Shown here in pieces: positions 1-6,576 of a stretch of 10,612 nucleotides of DNA. Position 1 is the stretch's first letter; each line of letters starts with the position of its first letter. This DNA is from Bacteroidetes bacterium UBA2234. GTDB lineage: Bacteria; Bacteroidota; Bacteroidia; NS11-12g; UBA955. The stretch is from assembly GCA_002347985.1 (NCBI GenBank), contig DDYM01000043.1, forward strand, positions 10,075 to 20,686, in the 5' to 3' direction. Below the pieces are notes generated by a model. That model was not told where the DNA came from. It saw nothing but the letters and a program-made list of their open reading frames with translations, and searched no databases. The position numbers and the translations under genes are program-made.

Positions 1-71
1 CCTTCATATTGTGCATTGAGAACATTCAATGAACAAAGGACTGCTATCGCTATGTTTTTCGCAAAAGACAT
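1..71 (-). CDS. N-terminus of an exported protein, cut by the left edge
   Basis: This short reading frame starts at the ATG on the minus strand at 71-69 and stays open to the window edge, giving 23 full codons. The visible peptide begins MSFAKNIAIAVL and has a basic residue, a hydrophobic core and a likely signal peptidase I site after N-A-Q, the usual pattern for exported Bacteroidota proteins. Only three bases (GCC) separate the TAG stop of the upstream gene (77-75) from this ATG, so the two genes are almost certainly co-transcribed and may be translationally coupled. The mature protein lies outside the window, so its function cannot be judged. It may be related to the outer-membrane protein before it, as such genes often come in small sets, but that is inference. 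Confidence 0.72.
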   Translation of the reverse strand, partial: MSFAKNIAIAVLCSLNVLNAQYE

Positions 72-74
72 GGC

Positions 75-824
75 CTAAAATTTAATTGTCAAAAACAAAG
101 CAATCGGCACCATAGGAACAATGTTAAAATTGTTCTTATTCTCCAGAGTTGTAACAGCACCATTGACCGAAAAGGTCCTATCGGTACGGGTATATTGAGC
201 ATTTAGTAATGCCTCCGTATAAATCGCGATGCGGTCCTGAAATCTCCAGCCAAATCCACAAACACCGCCAAAACTGCCCCCATATTCTTTGGCATCAGTA
301 ATGGAAGTTACAGGCATACCCAAATCATTAAATTGCGTGGCTTCACTGTGTGATTGACGAAAAATTCCACGTGTATCAAATCCACCATAAACAAATGCAC
401 CTTGTTGTAATTCCGTTCTCCACTCTCTACCCAAAACCAATGAAGCCCAATTCTCCGAACTAACCCTGTCTGGGAAAGTAGATTGAGAACTCGTTCTAAA
501 ACCATTCAAGCCGATACGCCATGCAGCACCTTGGTCAGCATCAATTTTACGCACCATAAGTAAATACGGATCGTCGTTTAAGTTTCTACTTACATTCCCT
601 GTAAATCTCGATAAAGCAAGAGTTACATTGGTGGAGAATTCCCACCTGGTTTTGATTTTCTCTAATGAACTGTATCTGATCCCGTTGACTGTTGTGTCGG
701 TCACCGAAATCGAGGAACCCTCAATCCCGGCAGACTGAACTGCATCATTCTGTGCCTTCAAAACAAGGACACTAGAACCGAGCAGAAATATCAAAATGTT
801 CTGTTTCAATTTCCCTATCATCAT
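75..824 (-). CDS. Predicted outer-membrane beta-barrel protein, function unknown
   Basis: The product is 249 residues. Its N-terminus is a clear signal peptide: Lys residues at about 5-7, a hydrophobic stretch ILIFLLGSSVLVL, then K-A-Q, after which signal peptidase I probably cuts (around residue 25). The mature part alternates polar and hydrophobic residues with many aromatic residues and Gly-rich turns, for example YGGSFGGVCGFGWRF. It ends in a beta-strand with terminal Phe (IALFLTIKF), as expected of an outer-membrane barrel. No catalytic motif or named family was recognised. Two adjacent ATG codons (822-824 and 819-821) could start it, and the choice changes only one residue. It begins 21 bp after the stop of the CNNM-type gene and is followed 3 bp later by another exported protein, so it is the middle member of a minus-strand operon. 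Gene reality is strong; barrel topology is inferred. Confidence 0.8.
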   Translation of the reverse strand: MMIGKLKQNILIFLLGSSVLVLKAQNDAVQSAGIEGSSISVTDTTVNGIRYSSLEKIKTRWEFSTNVTLALSRFTGNVSRNLNDDPYLLMVRKIDADQGAAWRIGLNGFRTSSQSTFPDRVSSENWASLVLGREWRTELQQGAFVYGGFDTRGIFRQSHSEATQFNDLGMPVTSITDAKEYGGSFGGVCGFGWRFQDRIAIYTEALLNAQYTRTDRTFSVNGAVTTLENKNNFNIVPMVPIALFLTIKF

Positions 825-845
825 ATCTGTGAAGTTACGTAATAT

Positions 846-2150
846 TTAGTTTTCCTCTTGTAAGATGCGCAATTCTACTTCTTCTATCCTAGCCCCTATC
901 AACGTTTTAATTATAAATTCAAAAGAACCATGATGAATCACCTCACCTACAGATGGAATTCTCTCTGAACAAAAAATTATATATCCACCCAAAGTGTGAT
1001 ACTCCCCCTCTGGGATTTCTAAGGCATATTCTTCGTTCAAATAATCCACTTCCAACCTAGCACTGAACAGATAATGCTTGTCCCCCAATTTTGTTTCTAC
1101 CCTGTCTTCCACATCAAATTCATCCTCAATTTCACCCACAATTTCTTCCAAAATATCTTCTACCGATACCATTCCTGCCGTACCACCAAATTCATCAACT
1201 ACCAAGGCAATACTCTTTTTCTCCTGAATAAATTTTCGCAACATATCGTGAGCCTGTAAACTTTCATTTACAAAAATCACCGGCCTAATCAAGCTCTGTA
1301 CGGTTTTGGGGTCATGAAACAAATCACTGTGGTGAACAAATCCAATCACGTGGTCAATCGTTCCTTTGTAAACCAAAATTTTTGAGTGCGCTGAATCAAC
1401 AAACCGAGAGCGCAGTTCATCCACCGAGTCATTCACATCTACACCCACCAATTCCGTTCTATGCACCATAAAATCCTTTACTTTGGCATCGCTAAAGTCC
1501 AAGGCATTTCTAAAAACCTCTGTATCAATTTCTACCGAATCCCCATTCCCGGCATTCTCCAAAGAAGCAATATAATTGTCCAAATCCACCTTGGAAAACA
1601 CCTGAGTATTCTCTGTGATTTCAGTTTTGGTAAAGACTTTCAACAAAAAAGCAGATATCCCTTTAACGATTTTTATCAGAGGCCACATCAATGTATGTGC
1701 AACCTTAAATATCCCAATGAAAGCAAATATCAATTTGTCTGCATATAACTTGAAAAATGTCTTAGGCAAGTATTCTGCAATCACCAACACAATCAACGTA
1801 CTGCTTAATGTTACCATGAAAAACCGCAATAATTCGGAATTCATCCAAGCCACACCATGAAATGATGAATCTAGGATTTCACCCATGTAAATGCCGTAAA
1901 TCACCAGCCCAAGATTGTTGCCCACCAATACAGTGCTTATGAAATCACTTGGGTTTTTCACATACTTAGAAAGCCATTTGCCACTCGTGCTATTCTCTTT
2001 CGATCTCAACTCAATTCTCAAACGCGAAGCAGATAAAAACGCGATTTCCATACCCGAAAAAAATGAAATAACAATCAACGAAAACACCACTACCAACCAA
2101 GAATTGGCATCCACCATCATTAAACTGAGTACCGAAGGAGGCTCTATCAT
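846..2150 (-). CDS. CNNM/HlyC-CorC family membrane protein (DUF21, CBS pair, transporter-associated domain)
   Basis: With the ATG at 2150 the product is 434 residues. Order of parts: a DUF21/CNNM membrane domain (about 15-190) with hydrophobic segments near WLVVVFSLIVISFFSG, STVLVGNNLGLVIYGIYMG and the helix before AEYLPKTFF; two CBS domains (about 205-340), the second holding DEFGGTAGMVSVEDILEEIVG from residue 319; and a CorC_HlyC domain to the C-terminus. Family members are linked to Mg2+/Co2+ export or membrane integrity; many are labelled 'hemolysin' on weak grounds. The frame extends upstream to a TTG at 2198, with ATGs at 2168, 2150, 2120 and 2117. I chose 2150 because a perfect TATCTTTG -7 box ends six bases before it, and the 2168 and 2198 codons lie at or upstream of that box. 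It is the first gene of the operon with the two exported proteins. Gliding-motility GldE is a related alternative but fits less well. Confidence 0.88.
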   Translation of the reverse strand: MIEPPSVLSLMMVDANSWLVVVFSLIVISFFSGMEIAFLSASRLRIELRSKENSTSGKWLSKYVKNPSDFISTVLVGNNLGLVIYGIYMGEILDSSFHGVAWMNSELLRFFMVTLSSTLIVLVIAEYLPKTFFKLYADKLIFAFIGIFKVAHTLMWPLIKIVKGISAFLLKVFTKTEITENTQVFSKVDLDNYIASLENAGNGDSVEIDTEVFRNALDFSDAKVKDFMVHRTELVGVDVNDSVDELRSRFVDSAHSKILVYKGTIDHVIGFVHHSDLFHDPKTVQSLIRPVIFVNESLQAHDMLRKFIQEKKSIALVVDEFGGTAGMVSVEDILEEIVGEIEDEFDVEDRVETKLGDKHYLFSARLEVDYLNEEYALEIPEGEYHTLGGYIIFCSERIPSVGEVIHHGSFEFIIKTLIGARIEEVELRILQEEN

Positions 2151-2156
2151 ATTATA

Positions 2157-2164
2157 CAAAGATA
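2157..2164 (-). promoter_or_regulatory. Promoter -7 box for the CNNM-type operon
   Basis: The minus strand reads TATCTTTG, a perfect match to the Bacteroidota -7 consensus TAnnTTTG. Six bases separate it from the ATG at 2150. With the usual start site about 4-6 bases past the box, the transcript would have almost no leader. No TTG element was seen at the ideal -33 distance: a TTTTTG run lies 15 bases upstream and a GTTG 24 bases upstream. Confidence 0.55.
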
Positions 2165-2220
2165 CCATCGAAAATATGGCAAAAATCGCAACTAGCAAAT
2201 TTCATGTTGCAATCCGCGCC

Positions 2221-2228
2221 TATCTTTG
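2221..2228 (+). promoter_or_regulatory. Promoter -7 box for purK
   Basis: The plus strand reads TATCTTTG, identical to the box facing the other way at 2157-2164. Four bases (CGAT) separate it from the purK ATG, so the predicted transcription start falls on or next to the start codon and the mRNA would be leaderless or nearly so. No well-spaced -33 TTG is present; the nearest is at 2207-2209, only 11 bases upstream. An imperfect inverted repeat (ATCGCAAC at 2185-2192 and GTTGCAAT at 2206-2213, 7 of 8 paired) sits between the two promoters. Confidence 0.6.
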
Positions 2229-2232
2229 CGAT

Positions 2233-3372
2233 ATGATTCGCATTGGTATCATTGGAGGTGGCCAATTGGGTATGATGAGCATAGAAGCCAAATATCCATC
2301 CTTGCCCGTAGAATTTACTGTTTTAGAGCAATCCATCGACTGTCCCGCAGCGGCAATTACCAATCATTTTGTGGAAGGCAGTCTGCACAATGCCAACGAC
2401 ATTAACAAATTAGCCAGTCAAACCGATGTTCTTACTTGGGAAATCGAACATATCAATGTCGATGCCCTAATTGCATTAGAAAAAGAAGGAAAAACAATCA
2501 TTCCAAAACCCTCTGTTTTGAAAACCATTCAAGACAAAGGAATCCAAAAGCAGTTTTTTACCCAACACAACATCCCCACAGCGCCATACATTCTCACCAA
2601 TATCAACCAAATCACCCCGCAACAATTGGATCAATTCCCCGGGGAAAAAGTGGTGTTGAAAACCCGAACCGGCGGTTATGATGGCAAAGGTGTTAGCATC
2701 GTTTCAAAAGATCAACTTCCCCACGAATCCCCATTTCAAGGAGATGTGCTCGTGGAGTCTTTTATACCCAATGCTCTTGAAATCGCAATCATCGTTGCCA
2801 TTGGTCAAGATGGAGAACACGCCGTTTATCCAGCCATCGAAATGTATTTCAACCCCAAAAGCAACTTGGTTGAATTCCTGTTCTCACCCGCTCGAATTAG
2901 CTCCGAAATCGAAGCCAAAGCACAAGAAATCAGCCTGAAATGCATTCAAAAACTCAATTCACCCGGCCTATTTGCTGTAGAATTGTTCTTGACCCCCGAT
3001 AACCAAATTCTCGTTAACGAAATCGCACCCCGACCCCATAACAGCGGTCATCATACCATCGAAGGTTGCCATTGCTCGCAGTTTGAACAGTTTCTTCGCA
3101 TCCTCTCCGGTGCCCCACTCGGTGATACCTCCCTCATCCAACCCGCCGCAATGATTAATATCGTGGGCCCCGAAAATATCTCCGGACCCTACCACCTGCA
3201 CAATGAAATGGAGCTAACGGCCAAAGGCGACGTGTTTGTTCATATGTACAGAAAGTCAGAAACACGTCCGCATAGAAAACTCGGTCACGCAACCGTGATC
3301 GCCGGAACACTGGAAGATCTCCTACCCAAAGCAGAAGCCCTGCGCAGCCAATTACAAATTATTGCTGATTAA
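2233..3372 (+). CDS. purK: N5-carboxyaminoimidazole ribonucleotide synthase (PurK)
   Basis: PurK is an ATP-grasp enzyme that uses ATP and bicarbonate to convert AIR to N5-CAIR in de novo purine synthesis; PurE then rearranges the product. The 379-residue protein has the family marks in order: the N-terminal loop GGGQLGMM (8-15), LTWEIEH (67-73), the ATP-grasp segment LKTRTGGYDGKG (142-153), the metal/ATP motif NEIAPRPHNSGHH (262-274) followed by IEGC and a QFEQFLR helix, and KLGHATV near the C-terminus. Length is normal. The frame is open back to 1915, but the first 106 residues of that longer version lie antisense to the neighbouring membrane-protein gene and resemble no PurK, and MIRIGIIGGGQLG is the usual family start. 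purE is not adjacent. The gene converges with frr, leaving 11 bp between stop codons, and I see no terminator there. Confidence 0.96.
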   Translation: MIRIGIIGGGQLGMMSIEAKYPSLPVEFTVLEQSIDCPAAAITNHFVEGSLHNANDINKLASQTDVLTWEIEHINVDALIALEKEGKTIIPKPSVLKTIQDKGIQKQFFTQHNIPTAPYILTNINQITPQQLDQFPGEKVVLKTRTGGYDGKGVSIVSKDQLPHESPFQGDVLVESFIPNALEIAIIVAIGQDGEHAVYPAIEMYFNPKSNLVEFLFSPARISSEIEAKAQEISLKCIQKLNSPGLFAVELFLTPDNQILVNEIAPRPHNSGHHTIEGCHCSQFEQFLRILSGAPLGDTSLIQPAAMINIVGPENISGPYHLHNEMELTAKGDVFVHMYRKSETRPHRKLGHATVIAGTLEDLLPKAEALRSQLQIIAD

Positions 3373-3383
3373 AAATCGCTGAC

Positions 3384-3944
3384 TTAAACAGTCATGATTT
3401 CCTTTTCCTTGTTCTCTAACAAGTCCTCGGTTTTCTTGATATAGCTGTCAACAATCTTCTGAACCCTTTCCTCTCCCACTTTCGCATCGTCTTCGCTCAA
3501 TCCATCTTTTTGCAATTTCTTGATTTTCTCATTTGCATCCTTGCGCAAATTACGAATCCCAATTTTTGAATTTTCTGACTCAGCCTTAGCGCGCTTTACC
3601 AACTCTTTTCTGCGTTCCTCCGTCACCGGCGGAATACTAATTCGGATAAACTCGCCATCGTTCTGCGGAGCAAATCCCAAATTTGAATTGATAATGGCCG
3701 TTTCAATTGGACGAATCAACGATTTATCCCAAGGCTGAATCGCCAATGTCCGAGAATCCGGTGTATTCACGTTAGCCACCTGAGCCAAAGGCGTCAATGC
3801 ACCATAATATTCAACCATTACGCTATCCAACATGGCCGGACTTGCCTTCCCCGCGCGAATGCGAGAAAATTCCGTAGCCGTGTGCTGAAGATTCTTTTCC
3901 AACTGATCATTCAACTGATCGATAACTTCATTCAATGTGCTCAT
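3384..3944 (-). CDS. frr: Ribosome recycling factor
   Basis: RRF, with EF-G, splits the post-termination ribosome so that its subunits can be reused; it is an essential cytosolic protein. The 186-residue product has the expected length and motifs: the domain I helix with RIRAGKASPAMLD (29-41), the hinge and domain II around VEYYGALTPLAQVANV, then PWDKSLIRPIETAI, SNLGFAPQNDG, and IPPVTEERRKELVK leading into the charged C-terminal helices. The ATG at 3944 gives the canonical start MSTLNEVIDQL. The gene lies 57 bp downstream of the purF-like gene in the same direction, so read-through is likely, but the gap also holds a plausible promoter of its own. pyrH, a common partner of frr in other bacteria, is not beside it. 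The 3' end faces purK. Confidence 0.97.
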   Translation of the reverse strand: MSTLNEVIDQLNDQLEKNLQHTATEFSRIRAGKASPAMLDSVMVEYYGALTPLAQVANVNTPDSRTLAIQPWDKSLIRPIETAIINSNLGFAPQNDGEFIRISIPPVTEERRKELVKRAKAESENSKIGIRNLRKDANEKIKKLQKDGLSEDDAKVGEERVQKIVDSYIKKTEDLLENKEKEIMTV

Positions 3945-3957
3945 ATCAATTATTCAA

Positions 3958-3965
3958 CGAATTTA
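3958..3965 (-). promoter_or_regulatory. Possible own promoter for frr
   Basis: The minus strand reads TAAATTCG, a 7-of-8 match to TAnnTTTG, 13 bases before the frr ATG. A TTTG element (plus-strand CAAA at 3986-3989) lies exactly 20 bases upstream, which suits the Bacteroidota -33/-7 layout. It would let frr be expressed apart from the purF-like gene. The AT-rich gap makes chance matches possible. Confidence 0.4.
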
Positions 3966-4001
3966 CAATTTATTCAATCCCAATTCAAAACGATCGAAAA
4001 C

Positions 4002-5894
4002 TCAATACGCTCTGTCTTTTTTTCCTTCGATATAATATACGTAAGCCCTGTTGGCTACTTGGTTGCCTCCTGCCGTTGGATAATCCCCAGTAAAATACCA
4101 ATCCCCCGCATCATTCGGACATGCTTCATGAAGATTATCAACCGATTGAAACAATATATCAAATTCGGCACGCAAATCAGACGGCTTTAACATTTCAGCT
4201 ATCTTCTTGCTGACTTCAGCATCCGTTAGTGGCGCATAAATATCCTTCACAACACAACGCTGTTCCTCGGCCGGCTTTTCCAATTCCAACTTCGCAGCAG
4301 CGTAAGTCTCCCGCAAAATATCGTCCATCCCTTTGTCCTTCAACAAAGCAACCGCCGCAGAAAATGCAGCAAAATCACCCATTCTGCTCATGTCAATTCC
4401 GTAACAATCTGGATAACGAATCTGGGGAGCCGAACTTACCAAAATAATTCGCTTGGGTTCCAAACGATCCAAAATTCGCAAAATACTCTTCTTCAATGTA
4501 GTACCCCTAACAACACTGTCGTCCATAATCACCAACGTGTCGTTCCAGCTCTTTACCACACCATACGTAATATCGTAAACATGCCCAACCAAATCATCAC
4601 GGTCTGAATCATTGGTAATAAATGTGCGCATTTTCACATCCTTCACAAGAATTTTCTCCCTGCGCGGACGCCAACTCAAAATCTCTTTTACCTTTTCGGG
4701 CTCATTCTTCACATCAATCTTAGAAAGTGCATCTGCCTGTAAGTCTCTGCGAATCTCATGTATGCCATCAATCAAGCCATAAAAACTCGTTGCCGCAGTA
4801 TTTGGGACATAACTGAAAACCGTGTTCACCAAATCATTGTCCAACAAATCCATCACCGGCCTTGCCAACAACCTACCCAATTCCTTGCGCTCGTGATAAA
4901 TCGCTTGGTCATTGCCACGACTGAAATAAATGCGCTCAAAACTGCAACTCTTGCGCTCAACAGGATCCAAAATATTTACCTCTTCCACATCGCCATCACG
5001 CTTTACAATCAATGCATTGCCCGGTCCCAACTCCTGAACCTGCTCCGGATAAATATTAAATGCCGTTTGAATCGCAGCCCTTTCACTGGCAACCACCACA
5101 ACCTCATCGTCGATGTAATAATGGGAAGGACGAATGCCTGCCGGATCGCGAATGATAAATGCATCGCCATGACCCAACATACCAATCATATTGTAGCCAC
5201 CGTCCACATTCTTAAAGCTTCGCTTCAAAATGTTTGTTAACGATAACTCCTGTTTAATCTTCTCGGTGATCTCCAAATTAGAATATCCCTGTGCTTTGAA
5301 AATGCCAAACAAACGCTGATTTTCCTCGTCAATGAAATGACCAATCTTCTCCAACATCAGCACATTATCGCTCTTTTCCTTAGGCTGCTGACCCAATTCA
5401 ATCAACGCATTAAACAGCTCGTCGGTATTGGTGATATTGTAATTTCCCGCCAACATCAAATTCCTGGCCATCCAGTTATTCTGTCGTAAAAATGGATGAA
5501 TATTTTCGATGCTGTTTCCGCCGTAAGTCCCATATCGCAAATGACCCAACAACATTTCACCCGCATAGGGATAATGCTTTCTCAAATAATCGGCATCCTT
5601 GCGATACTCAACGGGAATTTCATTTAACGCCTCGCCTACTTCCTCAAAAATATCAATCAACGCGGTTTTGCTTGCGCTGCGCTTTCTGGCCAAATACCTC
5701 GCCCCATACTCTGGATGCAATTTTACAACTCCCATCCCAGCCCCGTCTTGACCTCGGTTAAGTTGCTTGGTCATGAGGTATTGTAACTTGGCTAAACCAT
5801 ACCAATAGGTGCCATATTTCTCGTAGTAATACTCCAACGGTTTTCTCAACCGAATGAAAGCAACACCGCACTCATGTTTTATCGCGTCACTCAT
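4002..5894 (-). CDS. purF: PurF-like amidophosphoribosyltransferase, long Bacteroidota form
   Basis: The 630-residue product has a class II glutamine amidotransferase domain (about 9-290) followed by a type I phosphoribosyltransferase domain. PurF makes phosphoribosylamine from PRPP and glutamine, the first committed step of purine synthesis. Cys9 in HECGVAF is the probable nucleophile and would need removal of an eight-residue leader. NRGQDGAG (46-53), LGHLRYGTYGG (116-126) and AGNYNITN (149-156) match glutaminase motifs with substitutions. The PRPP loop VIMDDSVVRGTT (455-466) and SSAPQIRYPDCYGIDM are intact. It is longer than classical PurF (about 450-510 residues), with an extra segment before the PRPP loop and a longer C-terminus. 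The paired C-terminal cysteines that bind Fe-S in the Bacillus type seem absent (WYFTGDYPT). Similar long forms occur across Bacteroidota, sometimes beside a classical PurF, so the exact substrate role is uncertain. It is followed by frr. Confidence 0.87.
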   Translation of the reverse strand: MSDAIKHECGVAFIRLRKPLEYYYEKYGTYWYGLAKLQYLMTKQLNRGQDGAGMGVVKLHPEYGARYLARKRSASKTALIDIFEEVGEALNEIPVEYRKDADYLRKHYPYAGEMLLGHLRYGTYGGNSIENIHPFLRQNNWMARNLMLAGNYNITNTDELFNALIELGQQPKEKSDNVLMLEKIGHFIDEENQRLFGIFKAQGYSNLEITEKIKQELSLTNILKRSFKNVDGGYNMIGMLGHGDAFIIRDPAGIRPSHYYIDDEVVVVASERAAIQTAFNIYPEQVQELGPGNALIVKRDGDVEEVNILDPVERKSCSFERIYFSRGNDQAIYHERKELGRLLARPVMDLLDNDLVNTVFSYVPNTAATSFYGLIDGIHEIRRDLQADALSKIDVKNEPEKVKEILSWRPRREKILVKDVKMRTFITNDSDRDDLVGHVYDITYGVVKSWNDTLVIMDDSVVRGTTLKKSILRILDRLEPKRIILVSSAPQIRYPDCYGIDMSRMGDFAAFSAAVALLKDKGMDDILRETYAAAKLELEKPAEEQRCVVKDIYAPLTDAEVSKKIAEMLKPSDLRAEFDILFQSVDNLHEACPNDAGDWYFTGDYPTAGGNQVANRAYVYYIEGKKDRAY

Positions 5895-5907
5895 GGAATT
5901 TGTACAG

Positions 5908-5915
5908 CAAAGTTA
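5908..5915 (-). promoter_or_regulatory. Promoter -7 box for the purF-like gene
   Basis: The minus strand reads TAACTTTG, a perfect TAnnTTTG match, 13 bases before the ATG at 5894, so the leader would be about 8-10 bases. The nearest upstream TTTTG is 25 bases away, longer than the ideal -33 spacing. The inverted repeats at 5932-5961 lie just upstream, where an activator or repressor could act. Confidence 0.5.
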
Positions 5916-5931
5916 AGTGTTCGATGCGATG

Positions 5932-5948
5932 AACTTTTAGCAAAAGTT
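5932..5948. repeat. Perfect 7-bp inverted repeat upstream of purF
   Basis: AACTTTT and AAAAGTT are perfect complements separated by AGC. The element lies between the purF-like and dioxygenase promoters, about 16 bp upstream of the purF -7 box. It is too short to be a terminator and has no T-tract, so an operator is the more natural reading. AT-rich sequence makes chance pairing plausible. Confidence 0.4.
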
Positions 5949-5961
5949 GCAAAAAGTTTGC
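5949..5961. repeat. Second inverted repeat, GCAAA-AAG-TTTGC
   Basis: Perfect 5-bp arms with a 3-bp centre abut the first inverted repeat. GCAAAAGTTG in the first and GCAAAAAGTTTG in the second also form an imperfect direct repeat. The shape recalls LacI-family operators such as the E. coli PurR core GCAAA-CG-TTTGC, but the centre is one base longer and no such regulator is shown here. Treat it as a candidate protein-binding site only. Confidence 0.35.
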
Positions 5962-6000
5962 GAGATGACAAATGACATAAAAAATTCCTCAACTATCATT

Positions 6001-6008
6001 TACTTTTG
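6001..6008 (+). promoter_or_regulatory. Promoter -7 box for the dioxygenase gene
   Basis: TACTTTTG is a perfect TAnnTTTG match on the plus strand. A start site about 4-6 bases downstream (around 6012-6014) would give a leader of about 45 bases, much longer than for the neighbouring genes. No TTG is seen at the ideal -33 distance; the sequence there is an A-rich run. Confidence 0.5.
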
Positions 6009-6011
6009 CCA

Positions 6012-6031
6012 TACCGACAAACTTTTCGGTA
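6012..6031 (+). promoter_or_regulatory. Leader hairpin or operator before the dioxygenase gene
   Basis: TACCGA (6012-6017) and TCGGTA (6026-6031) are perfect complements around an 8-base loop. The element starts where transcription is predicted to begin. As RNA it would be a 5'-terminal stem-loop, which could protect the message; as DNA it would be a palindrome overlapping the start site, a good place for a repressor. It lacks a following T-run, so it is not a typical terminator. Confidence 0.4.
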
Positions 6032-6057
6032 CCCTTTAACCCATATAAAACATCGTC

Positions 6058-6576
6058 ATGGAAATTCGTAAACCCTTTAATCTACAAGCTTGGATTGCAG
6101 AAAACCGCCATCTTCTAAAACCACCGGTTGCAAATAAAAATCTCTATCCTGAGGGAAGCGATTACATCGTAATGGTTGTGGGCGGACCCAATGCCAGAAA
6201 GGACTATCACTACAATGAGACCGAAGAACTCTTCTATCAATTGGAAGGTGAAATTACGGTAAAAACCCAGCAAAATGGGGAAAGAGTAGACGTAAAATTG
6301 GGCCCCGGAGATATGTTCCTACTTCCTCCCAAAGTGCCACACAGTCCCGGTAGAACCGAAGGCAGCATTGGCTTAGTCATCGAAAGAGTTCGCGTTGGAA
6401 AAGGATTTACCGATGGATTGCTTTGGTTCTGTGATAATTGCAATCACAAACTTCACGAAGCCTATTTCGAATTGAATAATATCGAAACAGATTTTCTACA
6501 TCATTTTAACCACTATTACGATTCTGAAGACCTCAGAACATGCAAAAATTGTGGTGAAGTAATGCAAAAACCTTAA
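6058..6576 (+). CDS. nbaC: 3-hydroxyanthranilate 3,4-dioxygenase
   Basis: This cytosolic Fe(II) cupin opens the ring of 3-hydroxyanthranilate to give 2-amino-3-carboxymuconate semialdehyde. That product cyclises to quinolinate for NAD synthesis or is degraded further. The 172-residue protein carries the whole known active site at the same numbering as the Cupriavidus enzyme: iron ligands His51, Glu57 and His95, substrate-binding Arg47 and Arg99, and Glu109 in VIERVR. The C-terminal rubredoxin-like metal site of the bacterial type is also complete: Cys125, Cys128, Cys162 and Cys165. Start MEIRKPFNLQAWI and length fit the family. No other kynurenine-pathway gene is in the window, so the pathway must be encoded elsewhere if complete. 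The stop codon overlaps that of the convergent SDR gene. Confidence 0.96.
   Translation: MEIRKPFNLQAWIAENRHLLKPPVANKNLYPEGSDYIVMVVGGPNARKDYHYNETEELFYQLEGEITVKTQQNGERVDVKLGPGDMFLLPPKVPHSPGRTEGSIGLVIERVRVGKGFTDGLLWFCDNCNHKLHEAYFELNNIETDFLHHFNHYYDSEDLRTCKNCGEVMQKP

Noticed and set aside
846..2150. Gliding-motility protein GldE
   Set aside because: Same superfamily, but segments such as MEIAFLSASRLRIEL and STVLVGNNLGLVIYGIYMG fit the general hemolysin/CNNM group better, and no gld gene is adjacent.
2151..2198. TTG (2198) or ATG (2168) start for the CNNM-type protein
   Set aside because: Both codons lie at or upstream of the TATCTTTG promoter box at 2157-2164. They remain possible if transcription begins further upstream.
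1915..2232. N-terminal extension of purK in the same open frame (106 extra residues)
   Set aside because: It is antisense to the well-supported CNNM gene over most of its length, resembles no PurK sequence, and the promoter box and family start point to 2233.
3373..3383. Bidirectional terminator between purK and frr
   Set aside because: The 11-bp gap holds no stem with a T-tract.
4758..5240. 160-residue plus-strand open frame inside the purF-like gene
   Set aside because: It is a shadow of purF with no recognisable domain, promoter or start context; the minus-strand protein is clearly the real product.
5949..5961. True PurR operator
   Set aside because: The spacing is one base off the E. 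coli site and no LacI-type PurR is shown for this organism; kept only as a candidate binding site.
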